Assembly (NCBI GenBank): GCA_905221605.1
Contig: CAJNDS010000397.1
Span: forward strand, 83,800 to 147,799
DNA from: Symbiodinium natans
Taxonomy: Eukaryota; Sar; Dinophyceae; Suessiales; Symbiodiniaceae
DNA: 64,000 bases
Direction: 5' to 3'
Shown: piece after piece, positions 10,601-20,127 of the stretch
How the letters are laid out: the number at the start of each line of letters is the position of its first letter
How positions within the stretch are numbered: the first letter of the stretch is position 1
The notes under the pieces: model-generated
Seen by the model: the letters and a program-made list of their open reading frames with translations, nothing else
Told to the model about the DNA's origin: nothing
The model's database searches: none
Program-made: the position numbers and the translations under genes

Positions 10601-10880
10601 CCTTGTTGCGTATTTGGTGGCAGCAATTATACTCTGGGAATTGGCGTGGTGCCTCTTTCGACGGCTGTATAAATGGCTGTGGATCAAGAAAGCGGTGGTT
10701 ATTCCTGCGAGTGCCACTTTGTATACAACAGTGGGTGGGAACTGTATGCACGCAAGCAGTGACTGTGATGTTCTGCGATATTCACAGCCCAGGGCTAAGA
10801 CGCTTTGTAAGCATTGCCTCAAAGATGGCTGGGTGGTGAATGCTGAGTTCCTTGGTGAGGAACGGGCCGCTGGAACGTGA
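7623..10880 (+). CDS. Pol remnant: oxygenase-like domain, RT and RNase H
   Basis: The frame is open from the TGA at 7560, and codon 7623 is TTG, so this is normally made as part of Gag-Pol. Counting from 7623: residues about 55-210 look like a double-stranded beta-helix 2OG-Fe(II) oxygenase (H118-R-D120, distal H186, R195). Coiled, Glu-rich sequence follows to about 400. The copia RT domain has D476 in LDISKAF, KALYGL, and YVDD at 586-589. RNase H has D775 in YADAS and E815 in STAEAEL. A transmembrane-like segment (about 995-1015) and a Cys/His tail (GGNCMHASSDC...CKHC) end the protein. Integrase is absent upstream. RT and RNase H key residues are intact, so the enzyme may be active. Confidence 0.9.
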   Translation: MVCKSETTEDGTQLEKEEQKAKSMCERSVYDYVDCEELLEGIVYPKRVNRRGGINNWCTSTRALVLGHYTHGGVCGITKETHRRPWLCRYLASFVRHHNPEAKFSALQISCNAPVSLHRDSHIEKHCCNYVCGFGDYKEGQLWVEDEKVLEEGAEVVEQSYGKKVLPGKLVDIHWNFMSFFPRKLHGPMPWKGNRVSLTGYTPVFMERLSYKDRCYLLQCKFPLPEPQAEEGEKRKWLKMTLKETSLDDLAEEVDYAVFEAHQWALEEHLSIRRLIAEQECCILDEFHGSANESNEEKGSETREWLVKAKRAEEQLSKFLVKAAQVQQMVQENTALEAAEEVEFLQTKTIPTQEAMQELEKWRESLSDEVTSLVKELEVVEPTTQEKLDKLAEEPNAPVIEYVPSLVVFTRKQGTGRRRARICACGNFISSTAATEYEGPRSLSRHSLYAPGLDSTTFRCQVRHAAYMVWIIAGLDISKAFLTAPMNRAQREGRLVVVQPPRAAVKLGLCAKEERWIVRKALYGLAESPAAWVEWRDQRLQGMSWVSKDGQAMSFQRSNADPSLFLIMAQEKLEGASKLVGTMGLYVDDFLMAGTMTVLREALEQIRKEWKTSEPEFCGPGCGDGFLKFLGVQIWYRNGSFFLNQEDFVRDLLNRRGYQIDETGKGSNLPMVKETPGEEEEVDIPSLRAAQGAVGEFLWVAIKTRPDLAFCTSQLSLWTSRRPRFVVKKAEEVFRYLAATPTLGLTFGAIATCEKERNEVLRYGRGVKVVESYADASFAAGENEKSHSGAVVVWGDCPVMWATQRQSTVALSTAEAELHASIEGATMIQSCTPIIAALVGTGEESLQKVLYTDSVSTCSIIQYPAGSWRTRHLRIRAAGVRSLVDRGYMVIAHLRGEYMIADLLTKLMSGQVYAKQKALWGLRLLVQGTDLKKASLAMAVMMVAASLQGMATGGEEVSTAGFFCSEEGVCKVANTSTVMVLAQGIEMVVNNSDLVAYLVAAIILWELAWCLFRRLYKWLWIKKAVVIPASATLYTTVGGNCMHASSDCDVLRYSQPRAKTLCKHCLKDGWVVNAEFLGEERAAGT

Positions 10881-11037
10881 ATTTTTCAAGTGCGAGGTGA
10901 AGAAATCCTCAATGGTAAATGATTCAGCCAATGAGCTGAAGGTTCGTCCTGGATGACGTTAAACCATAATGTGCATTTCAAGCAGCTGGCTGCTGCCTAA
11001 ATGGCGGTTTTTGGCCAAAGAACGGCATCTCCAATGT

Positions 11038-11065
11038 GTCCTAGGAAATCCTAGGACAGGGGGAG
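11038..11065 (+). other. Stem-loop plus polypurine tract, element 1
   Basis: GTCCTAGGAAATCCTAGGAC (11038-11057) forms a perfect 8-bp stem with a 4-base loop. It abuts the polypurine tract (AGGACAGGGGGAG, to 11065) that primes plus-strand synthesis next to the 3' LTR. Element 2 has a different but equally perfect stem in the same place (28262-28281). Confidence 0.8.
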
Positions 11066-11281
11066 TGCGGAGCTGCAACTGGTATTGTAGAAAAGAGTTG
11101 GTGATGGGAGTTGAAGGGGTCAATGAACCCGGAAATTTTTGGCTCAAGATGACAGTGCGCCTCGTGAACAAAGGGTGCTTGGTGTTTTGGGTTTGGTTTG
11201 GTGTTGGTTGGTCCAGGGGATCAAGGGCTTCTGTTGGGGTTGACTGTTTTGTTCCCTGTCCTCCTTCGGTTGCCCCCCGTA
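11066..11281 (+). repeat. 3' LTR of copia element 1
   Basis: Identical by eye to 5478-5693. It ends GTA at 11281 and is followed at once by CCCTAAACCCC, the telomeric flank. It includes the spliced-leader-like sequence at 11129-11148. Confidence 0.95.
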
Positions 11282-11314
11282 CCCTAAACCCCAACCCTAA
11301 ACCCTAAACCCTAA

Positions 11315-11776
11315 ACCCTAAGAGTCCTCGGAGTAAAAGCATCATACTACTCCCGCATTTCCAATCAAGCAGTATGGTTGAAGGCCAACCGTCCACTCCT
11401 CCCCTCACAGCTGGTATTGTCCCAGCAACTTTCCCAACTAGTCACCTCCATTAACGCCCCCCACAACGACCCGATTCACCATGTAGCGTTCTCCCCGGGA
11501 TACAAAGATAGGGTAGGCATTCAGAAGAACTCTAAACGTGGTCCACCTCCCCCCCACTGGCTGGGCCTGGTTTCCTTCAAGGCAATGGAATTCTTTACGA
11601 AAGATGTCACGTCCCAACCCGACTACTCCTCCCTCCTCCGAAAAGATTTCCTAGGCCTTAAACATTACATGAGAAAACACCCTGAGTACGCTGCACGTCT
11701 GGTGGCTGCGCCAACGCGCTTTGCATCACACTTCGCGATTTTCCAAAAGAGTATTGGCAGCGCATGGCAGACCTAA
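11315..11776 (+). CDS. Orphan open frame between two telomeric tracts
   Basis: An open frame of about 154 codons runs from inside the telomeric flank of the copia element to a stop at 11774-11776, where another short CCCTAAA tract begins at about 11780. It has no good ATG near its start (codon 11378 is TTG). The composition is protein-like, for example FKAMEFFTKDVT and LKHYMRKHPEYAARL, but I recognise no family. It is probably a fragment of a gene or mobile element trapped between telomeric repeats. Confidence 0.4.
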   Translation, partial: TLRVLGVKASYYSRISNQAVWLKANRPLLPSQLVLSQQLSQLVTSINAPHNDPIHHVAFSPGYKDRVGIQKNSKRGPPPPHWLGLVSFKAMEFFTKDVTSQPDYSSLLRKDFLGLKHYMRKHPEYAARLVAAPTRFASHFAIFQKSIGSAWQT

Positions 11777-14423
11777 AAAACCCTAAACCCTAAACCCAAC
11801 CCGAGCCCTGGCCTTTTTGAACTTCGGCGGAGAGGAGCTCAGTCTCTTTTGGAGGTGCAGACTCTCAAAGAGATGCAGTTGTTCTGCATACACGGAAAGG
11901 TCCTTGCGGTGCGAGGGAGGCCTCTGTGATGTGTTTAAGGGGCCATAAGCAACCCATCATCGTGTCGAGGCATCCCTCCACACTCGCCTGCTTTTGCATC
12001 TACCACTTGTGGTGTTCACCCAACTGACTGCTCTGGCTGCGCAACGTTTGGATGGGCAGATCTAAAGACCAGATGAAGGATACTAGTCAGAACTAGGCAA
12101 AGGCAAAGAATCTGAATGAACCACAGCCTGCCGGACGTGCAGTTGGGGTGTGGCCCCACACGAAGATGTGAACCTTAGCCCCGCGCAGCGCGATGTCGTG
12201 GTGCCCCTTCATCACATGTACCCTGCCTGCGAAGGGAATCGTCTAGCTCGAGGGTCTTGTCGTAGTTGGGCGCAGTCCCAAGCCAGCATGGAAAGCGGGC
12301 ACGAAGCACTTTACAGGGAGGGTGCTGAGTTTGTGTTCGGCTTGAGGGTGGTCTCGGGTAAGGTGCATGCAAGCTACTCGATGCCATAATGTGTACGCTG
12401 CATACCAAGATGGGAGATGGGCATGACCTTCACGCTGCTGCTGTGCCCCGATGCCCTTGGCTTGGTGCATTTTGCAGTGCCGCGGCTGACGACGGCTGAC
12501 AGCGGCTGAACATCACGCAGCAAAGCTGAGAAGCCGCGGATAGCCTAGGCACTTGCGAAGCTCCCGCAGGCGTAGGCCTCAGACTGTTCAGGGGCGTTGA
12601 GGCTCTTTCAGACCACGGGCTCAGAAAGGACGTACCATGTTGAGTGTTGTACGCCAGCTGGGCATGGTCTGGGCCTGTGGAACATACCGGTGCGAGCTTC
12701 AATCACTGCTCTTGCTGCCAGTTCTGTCACTTTTGAATCGCGAAGCGGCGTCCTGATTGGTTTGGAGTTCTCCGGAACGTAAGAGGTCAGAGTACAGCAT
12801 GCAGCGAGTCGAACTTGTAAAGGGACAGATCTGAGCTGACTCGTTTGATCTGAGCCCGGGAAAGCGATGGATCTCGCACGGACATCCTGTCATCCTGTCG
12901 AGCATTAGGGTCTAGGGTTTAGGGTTTAGGGTTTAGGGTTTAGGGATGATTCATCGCCCTGGCATGAAAAGTCAGACCTCCTGAACTTCATGGGTCTGCC
13001 TTCAATTGTTTGGAATTGGTGATTGGAGCGCTTAGCACTTCAAGGGGGGTTGCAAGACTCTGTCTCTTGCGCTCGAAGGAAGATGTCTAGTATCTCAGGT
13101 GAGACACACAAAAGTCTTAAAGTGAGAGACAGCGCAAAGCACTTGCACAGAGTCGCCGCACAAGGCCTGATGGCCTTGGGACAAGCAGCCAGCCTGCCAT
13201 GTCCACCCTCCTGCGAGACATGGTTTCCTTACATCATGAAGAGTTCTTGGATTCGCAGCGGCTACTTTTCCATTGCTGCTTCTTGCTGCCGTTCAAACCC
13301 GGCAGAGAAGCGCTGCAGAAGCCAGAGATTTGTGGATGGAAATCCATCGTTTCTGTTTGCTCAGTCGGACCACTTAACTGCTTGTTCGATTTCTTCGTGT
13401 GCAATCATGGCATTGCTTCAGGTAGCGGCCCTTAGACACATCGCATGACTCACGATTCACGACCAGGTTGTCCAGTACACTGCAGATACAACAAGCGCTG
13501 GTCAAGCCACTTCGCCTACCCCTCTCTAGCCATTAGCTGGTTTACTACGAAATGTTCTTAGCCCGTGTTGTTGCTTCTTTCCGCTGATTGGTGTGGAGCA
13601 TACATAGTTCCAAGTGCGGGGTCTAAATACCAGATGCTCCATATCCCTGATCCCTTTCGGATCAGTTTCCGGTCCGCCTGTCGATAGTCACCGTGGACTC
13701 AAGCGGAAGGTCTCGCATGCCTTCTCCCTCATGTGGAGTGCATGTCGAAACCGAATTAGCCTCAGGACTGCAGATCGTTTCAACAGCGGAGGGGGCTGAG
13801 GGAGCTTCTCAATGGGCTGCTGGTGACACGCGATTGGGCGAGACCGATGTCGCAATGGGGGGGCTCCGCTTGAGTCGGCAGGCTGGAGCGTGATGTCCTA
13901 GGAGCACAGACATGTCAAAACATACCTCAAAGCAACTACAGAGGGTTTGCGGGGCGAGGCTCGTGCTGGGGTTTGCTCATTGCCTGCAGTAATTGGTGCT
14001 TTTGGGCGCAGACGTCGCTTGCACCTAATCACCTGGAATGCTGAAGAAGAGCCCACTAAAGTTTGAAGATCATGGCCGAACAAAGCAAACAGTGTGTGCA
14101 ATGTTTACTACCAGTAGTCGAAAGGCTGAAGTGGAGTTCTTGTAGCAATCCAGGAGCACAGAAACGCGCATGTTCCGTGCCAACAAAATGATTGGACTTA
14201 TTGGCCAAATTATACAGACATTGAAATCCAATCATGAAACGGATTTACAAAGGATGAAATTAGAATAATGACAATGCTGATGTTACCGCACATCGAGATA
14301 GGTTTCTATGGATTGGACATGACCTGACGAAGCCATCGAATGACAAAGAGCCCTAGTAATTCAGAGAATTTAGGGAGAATGCCGCGCCTCCTCTTCCATT
14401 ATTTATTGGTTGGCCTTACAGGT
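11777..14423. other. Gene-poor stretch with a TTTAGGG tract
   Basis: A CCCTAAA tract lies at 11780-11799 and a TTTAGGG tract at about 12905-12945. Open frames here (for example 13023-13448) have low coding character and no family I know. The sequence AATTGGTGCTTTTGGGCGCA near 13991 also occurs in variant form in the AT-rich island (for example near 46159), so it is a dispersed repeat piece. Confidence 0.55.
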
Positions 14424-14501
14424 GGATCCCGAAAATTCTCGGGAAACTCCCGAAAATTGCTGGAGATTTTGGCCGAAAATTGACGGGAATTTTCCGGATC
14501 C
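14424..14501. repeat. Imperfect inverted repeat with internal CCGAAAATT copies
   Basis: GGATCCCGAAAATTC at 14424-14438 pairs with GAATTTTCCGGATCC at 14487-14501 (14 of 15). The loop holds two more copies of CCGAAAATT, near 14450 and 14473. Confidence 0.7.
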
Positions 14502-14510
14502 CGAATTTCA

Positions 14511-14615
14511 GGGTTTAAGGGTTTTCGGGTTTTAGGGTTTATGGGTTGAGGGGGTTATGGGTTGAGGGGTTTCGGGTTTACGGGTTTCCGGGTTTCTGCT
14601 TTCCAGGTTTCGAGC
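14511..14615. repeat. Degenerate telomere-like tract
   Basis: The sequence consists of GGGTTTAAGG, GGGTTTTC, GGGTTGAGG and similar variants of GGGTTTA, the decayed form of the telomere repeat. Confidence 0.7.
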
Positions 14616-14749
14616 GAGGTTTTCTAACATGCCTGGGAATCTTTTGACAAAAAGAGGCTTTAAGAGGCCCTACAAGCCATTGCTCTACCTTACGGGTAAG
14701 CGCTGGAGAAAGCCGGATGACACCCTCAGAGAGCTTGCCATGACTTGCC

Positions 14750-15235
14750 TCAGGTGCTTTTGTTGCCCGAAGCCGAGTCGGGGCCTCTGAACGTCTTTTC
14801 TGCTAGAACCTTATCGGGGTTTGGGAGAGGGCCTGTAGGGTCTCCAGCCTTCTGACTCAAAAGTGTTTAAGCTAAAGTTCAGAGTGCTAGGGTGGCGCCC
14901 AAAAAGCTTTGAGAAACTGAACAGGGCCGAAGGGTGGCATGGCTTAGGATCTTGTAAGGGTGGGATTTCCTCCATGCTGAAGCCTCCCTCAGGGAAGCCT
15001 TTGGCTTTGGAGTTTCCTTGGGCTCAGGGGCCACAAAGGATTTCGGTAACCGTCTCTCCACACCGAAGTCCCGAACATGCTGCATGCGCTGTCGGCTCCT
15101 GTAGGACTGTAGGCATGCCATGTCTGTTTGGGTCTCTGTGTGTGTACGTGTTGTCGGTCTTGGGGGGGGGGGGGGGGGGGGGGGCAGGTTTCGAACCTTT
15201 CTTTGTTGGGGTTTGGGTGGGGGGAGACGTGTGAT
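14750..15235 (+). repeat. Dispersed repeat family, copy A
   Basis: This copy has recognisable blocks in order: CGAGTCGGGGCCTCTGAACG, TTATCGGGGTTTGGG, CTCCAGCCTTCTGACTC, then GGCTTAGGATCTTGTA, CTTTGGAGTTTCCTTGG, GTCTCTCCACACCGAAGTCC, CGAACATGCTGCAT and TACGTGTTGTCGGTCTT, followed by a poly-G run at 15163-15184. The same blocks recur near 16660, 17573, 32340, 36370, 38400 and 39830. No coding frame is shared across copies, so I read it as a noncoding, possibly subtelomeric, repeat. Confidence 0.75.
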
Positions 15236-15420
15236 GAACGTTATGTTGGGTGTCTGCAGGGTTGTTCGGCGTTGGGTCTGAAAGGGGCTTTAAGAGCTGG
15301 GCTTTAAGTGTTTTGAAGGCTTTTAAGGGCTCTAGGATTTTGGGGGGATTCGGGCTTTAGGGTTTGGGGGGGTTGGAGGGTTGGGCGGGGTGGGGGGGGG
15401 CGGGGGGGTGGATTGGGGCG

Positions 15421-17806
15421 GAGAGGGGGCGGAATCTGCTTGCTCAATGCCGGACTCCCATCTCCGCCAGGGGGGCCGTTTTGGGTTTAGGGTTTAAGGT
15501 TCATGCTATATCTGGTACTGGCTCCAAACTTCAAACCCCAAGCCTTAAACACCCTGATACAGCCTGGACCTTCTCCAGACCCTCGCACATCCTCCCAGGC
15601 CACCAGTAGGTGGTCCGCGTGCTGCTCAAGGCGAGATGCGGGCAGTTTCCCTCCCAACTCCTTTCTAGCTTTAGGGTTTAGGGGTTTAGGGGCTTCGGCG
15701 TCATGGTTTAGGGCTTAGGAGTTTAGAGTTTAGGGCTTCCGCAAAAGTGTCGGGCTCGACCTCGGCTCTTGTCGAGGCATGTTTCCTGCGACTCAGACGA
15801 TTGCAAAGATTCTGCAATGTCTGCCGTTCCATGCCACAATGGCCGGTAAGCGCTCACACAGATCTAACACCCCAATCTTCCGCTGAGGCAAGCATGTGGG
15901 GGGGAGGGGGGGAAGGGGCCGGAAGGGGAACTGGTAGACGAGCAGACCAGCAGGCGCTGAGGATTGCTCAGCCCAGCCCGGGGCCGAGCCTCGCAGGGAC
16001 TGCAGGGATGCAGACCTAGTTGCCTCTGTCCATCTTGTCGTGTGGGGATAGTTCGGAGGTTTAGGGTTGGCGGTTGGCAAGTTATGCTTTATTATTGTTC
16101 TTTTTGTTACTTGTTTCTTTCTTTTCTGTTTTTTTTTTTGGGGGGGGGGTGGTTCAGGGTTCCGGGCTTTGGGTTGTTTTAGATGATGAGGGTTTGTTCT
16201 TACAACTCTAGCCGCCTGTGAAAAAGTTGAGTTTTCCCTGCTTTGAAGTCCAGAGAAGCTTTAACGATTGCCCACTCAAAACGCAAGCTCGGGTGGGGGA
16301 TCTCTGTGCAACCCCGCACCCGGCAACCCCTTCGCAAGGCACCAACGCTACCCCCGAACTGCACCTTAAACCCTCCCCAACCAACGAACCCTAAAGTCGT
16401 GAGCCTTCGGCCCCTTTCGAAGCCTCCTTTTCCGCGAGAGCCTGAAACGAAGCTCAAGCTCAAACCGCCAAAAAGCAACCCTGAGCCCAACCCTTCCGAA
16501 TTTCACTGAAGTGATCTGAAGTGCAGATCCTCAACCTTTTCACCCTGCGACAAGGCCATGTTCTCGCGACGTTGTCCTCGCGGCGTCGGCGCTCAGCTTG
16601 CGCCTGCGCTGGACACAGGCCCTTCAACCTTTTGGGGGCTCTCACTGCAAGCCTGGGACATCAGTTTGGAACATGCTGCATTTGCTCTCGGCTTCTGGCT
16701 TACCATGTCCGTTTGGGTCCGTCTGTACGTGTTGTCGGTCTTCGGGGGGGCGGGGGTTTCGATTTTTTTTGTTGGGGTAATAGGGTTGAAATCTATAGAG
16801 TGCAGAGGGTTTTGGGTTTCGGGTTCAGGGTCTAGGGAGTAGAGTTTAGGGTACCAGGGGAGCTGCGCAGCGCACATCTCAAGATCATGTGAGCCCCGAA
16901 GCTTCATGAAGCGAAGCCCTTTCTGGGGTGTCCGATGTCTGAAGCGCCCCCCCACGAGCCCAACAAGAACTTTTAGGATGTAGGGGTTAATGTTTAGCGG
17001 CACCAAGGGGGTTTCGGGTTTCATGTTTAGGGGCGTTAACCAAGGGATGAAGACTCGTACCCCTAAGGTGGTCCCCCTTAATTTACGCCTAATGTGGCCC
17101 TTGTATTCCCGTGGGGATCCTAAAGAAGGTACCCCCAAACCCAAGGCTACAAGCTTAGGCATCCAACAAGGTAGAACCCCTAGAATTAAGTTGGTTTAGG
17201 GCTTCATGTTTAGGGTTTAGGGTTTAGGGTTTAGGGTTTAGGGGCATTAACGCCGAAGCGGAAACTTCTCACAGGAGACGCGTCGGGGCTTCCAGGTTTG
17301 GGGGGCCGATGCCCAACTTAGAAAAAGTCCGGCCCCTTGCGCTCACCGGGGGAGGGCGAGCCCGAAGTTTAGGGTTAAGGGTTGAGGGTTGAGGGTTGAG
17401 GGTTTGGGAGAGGCCCCGGCTCGGCTTCGGGGAGCGCTTGCAGATCGCCAGAGCGGCGGCCCTGTCGTCTGTTGGACGAGGGCTCTATTTCTTATGACCC
17501 GACTTATGGCCCTACTCTCGAAGTACCCGAAGCCTCTAAGGACCCTTAAACCCTAAACCCTAAACCCTAAACTTATCGGGGTTTGGGGGAGGGCCTATAA
17601 GGTCTCCAGCCTTCTGACTCCAGGGTGCTTAAGCTACAGTTCAGAGTGCCAGGCCTTCCAGCTCGGATCTTGGGGGGGTGGGGGGGTTGAGCTCTTTTTG
17701 CGGGCGGCGCCGTTTTTGGGGGGGTGAACAGGGCAGAGGGTGGGCTAAGGACCTTGTAGGGGTGGATTTCCTCCGCGCTGAAGGCTTTGGAGTTTCCTTG
17801 GCTCAG
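15421..17806 (+). repeat. Segmental duplication, copy 1
   Basis: Nearly identical to 33891-36290 (offset 18470 bp up to about 17400). The only length change I see is two extra GTTGAGG units in copy 2, after which the offset is 18484. Weaker similarity extends upstream of 15421. Copy 1 ends at 17806, where the downstream sequences become unrelated. It contains TTTAGGG tracts (17208-17242), a CCCTAAA tract (17546-17572), poly-T/poly-G runs near 16130-16150 and part of the dispersed repeat family, but no convincing gene. Confidence 0.93.
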
Positions 17807-19931
17807 GGTTAGCCGTCTCTCCACACCGACATGCCCGAACATGATGTTTTAGGGTTTAGGGCTTAGGGTTCAGGGTTTGGGGTTTCCGAAGCACCCCCGC
17901 AGGCCCAACAAGAAATTTTAGGATTTCGGGGTTAATGTTTAGGGGCACTAAGGGGGTTTAGGGTTTCATGTTTAGGGGTATTCAGTTGTTCTAGGGCTTC
18001 ATGTTTAAGGGTATTAACGCCGCGGAAGCTTCTCAGGACACGCGTCGGGGCTTCCAGGTTTAAGGGTAGAGGAGGCAATGACCCCACATCCCGATCCCCG
18101 CCTATAAACGACCATTCTCCGAAGCAACTTCTCGGGTGGTCAACTTCCAAGCCGGCGAAGCCCCAAATGCAGGCCTGAACTCCCGAACCCCTGAACGCCC
18201 TCAACTCGCTGAACTGCCTAAGCGCTTGCAACGCTGCCTTCAAAACACCCTACAAAGCCCACAAACCCTACAAATCCTATAAACCCCATAAACCCTCTAA
18301 ACCCTATAAACCCGAAAACCCTCTACAATTTAAACCCGAACCTTCCCTCGCTCCCCACCCGTTCAACTCCAGGTCCCTTCGCGCCCACCTGATAGGGGGC
18401 GAGCCCGAAGGCTCCTTACTTGGGGCTTCATTGGGTACTTTCAGGTAGAGTTTCAGGGTTAAGGGTTTAGGGTTCAGAGTTTAGGGTTTGGTTTTGGTTA
18501 AGTTGAGGGTTAAGGGAGGGTTTAAGGGTTTAGGATCCTCAGGGCCTTAGGGTACTTCGAAGTAGGGGGCATAAGTCGGGTCAGAGGAAATAAAACCCTA
18601 CTAAGCTTGGCCTACCGCCTAACTCAACCCCCTTCGCTAAATGAGATCCTGAAGCCTAGTAACCCTCCCCTACATGTAAACCTTGAGCCCAACGAAACCC
18701 TGGTCACGAACCTTCGGGGCGCGCCCCGTCCTTTAGCCCGTCGAAGCCTCCTATTCCGCGAGAGCCTGAAACGAATCCAGCTTCCCCAAACCCTTGAAAT
18801 CCCAAGAGGCTCAAAACCCTCAACGCTTCAAATTCAGCTTCAGGTTCAAGGGTCAAGGGTTTAGGGTTTAGGGTTTGGGGTTTAGGGTTTAGGGGTTTAG
18901 GGTTTAGGGTTTAGGGTTTAGTCATGGCGAGGTCGTGGCAGTCATGGCGGCGAGGTCGCGGTGCCTCAACACGGCCCCTCCTTGACGAGTGCCTCGGCTC
19001 GGTCAGGTTTGAAGCAGCTTTCGGCTTTCGGGGTGTCGCCTTGCGCCCTAACCCCTGAACCCTACAAACCCTCTAAGCCCTCTAAGCCCCCTAAACTCTC
19101 TAAACCCCTAGACCCTCCAAATCCTACAGACCCTCCAAATCCCAAAACCCTCTGAAACACCCTAAACCCTAAACCTTCTAAACCCTACAAACCCTCTAAA
19201 CCCTGAACCCTCTGAACCCTCTGAACCATCTAAACCCCCTAAACCCATAAACCCCCGAAACCCTCTAAACCCCTAAACCCCCTGAACCCCAAACCTTCTA
19301 AACCCCCTAAACCCCTAAACCCTCTGTAAACCCTTAAATTAAACCCTATAAACCCTAAACCCGCTGAACCCCTAAACCCTAAACCCCTAAACCCCAAACC
19401 TTCTAAACCCCTAAACCCCTAAACCCTCTTCGTACGGTTCTTGTGGGTTACAGATTGGGGGTTGGGGTCTCACATTCGGAGTTTACAGCTTTCGGTTTAG
19501 GATGGGGGGCTTCATTGGGGGAGTAGTATAAGGCTTGAGGGTTTAGGGCAGCAGGGTTTGTTTGTTTTGTTGATTCGGCGGTAGGGCTTAGGACGATGTA
19601 AACGTTTATAGGGTTTAGGGCCTGAGGATTTGCAAGAGCCCGCGTCACCGAAGTCTCGAACGTTCCTGCACATGTTCTTGCATCTGGCGTCGGGGTCCGT
19701 TTTTGTGTCGGTTCTCGATGGCAGGCATCGAACGTTGCGTTGGGCGTCTTCGTGCGTGAGAATATCTGCAATCCTTGAAAGGGGTGCTTCTGGGGGCCTT
19801 GGGGTCTTGGTGGTCTTGGGTTCTGTCGCGTTACCTAAAAAATCGCAGGTTTCCCAGAGGGGGATTCTTGCAAGGCCGGATGTGCCCCCGGACCTTCAGG
19901 GCAAGCTTGAAAGGGCCCACCCTAAACCCTA
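17807..19931. other. Gene-free stretch rich in degenerate telomeric repeats
   Basis: The stretch starts with a piece of the dispersed repeat (to about 17842). TTTAGGG tracts lie near 17848-17880 and 18860-18920. From about 19050 to 19432 there is a long run of degenerate CCCTAAA variants (CCCCTAAA, CCCTCTAAA, CCCTGAA). Open frames over these runs are repeat artefacts. At 19919-19931 a short CCCTAAACCCTA tract precedes the second retroelement. Confidence 0.7.
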
Positions 19932-20062
19932 TGCGTAGTGAGCTGCAGCCCTTAAGGCGCCTTGCCGGCGTGCGTCCTTACCCCACCGCACACTCTTCTT
20001 GTGAGTGTTGGGGCGGGCAAGGGGTGGGCATATTATATTGACCAGGTAAAAGGTCCCCCGTA

Positions 20063-20074
20063 GGTTATGAGCCC
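20063..20074 (+). other. Primer binding site, element 2
   Basis: GGTTATGAGCCC follows CCCCCGTA exactly as in element 1. It is complementary to the initiator tRNA-Met anticodon arm. It fixes 20062 as the end of the 5' LTR, even though that LTR is atypical. Confidence 0.8.
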
Positions 20075-20127
20075 AAGCGGTTCCCTGCGGTAGAGTTTCT
20101 TTGTTCAGGGTTTTGGTGTAGAGTAGA

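Larger units (their letters stand above)
5478..11281 (+). mobile_element. Ty1/copia LTR retrotransposon, 5.8 kb, integrase-less
   Basis: The element has 216-bp terminal repeats that are identical by eye (5478-5693 and 11066-11281), starting TGCGGAGCTG and ending CCCCCCGTA. CCCTA stands on both sides (5473-5477 and 11282-11286), a 5-bp target duplication of the size usual for Ty1/copia, although telomeric repeats would supply CCCTA anyway. Inside are a primer binding site, gag, reverse transcriptase with RNase H in the copia motif style, a stem-loop and a polypurine tract. No protease DTG/DSG or integrase HHCC/DDE motif is visible between gag and RT, so the copy is internally deleted. Identical LTRs imply recent insertion, so proteins were probably supplied in trans, unless the deletion followed insertion. 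Frameshifts and stops interrupt gag-pol. Confidence 0.95.

Noticed and set aside
13023-13448. 141-codon frame as a gene
   Set aside because: It has no recognisable domain, unremarkable composition, an overlapping second frame equally open, and no splice or leader signal that I can see.
15503-17199. Set of small ORFs duplicated exactly at 33973-35669
   Set aside because: They are repeated only because the whole 2.4-kb segment is duplicated. They overlap on both strands and show no domain.
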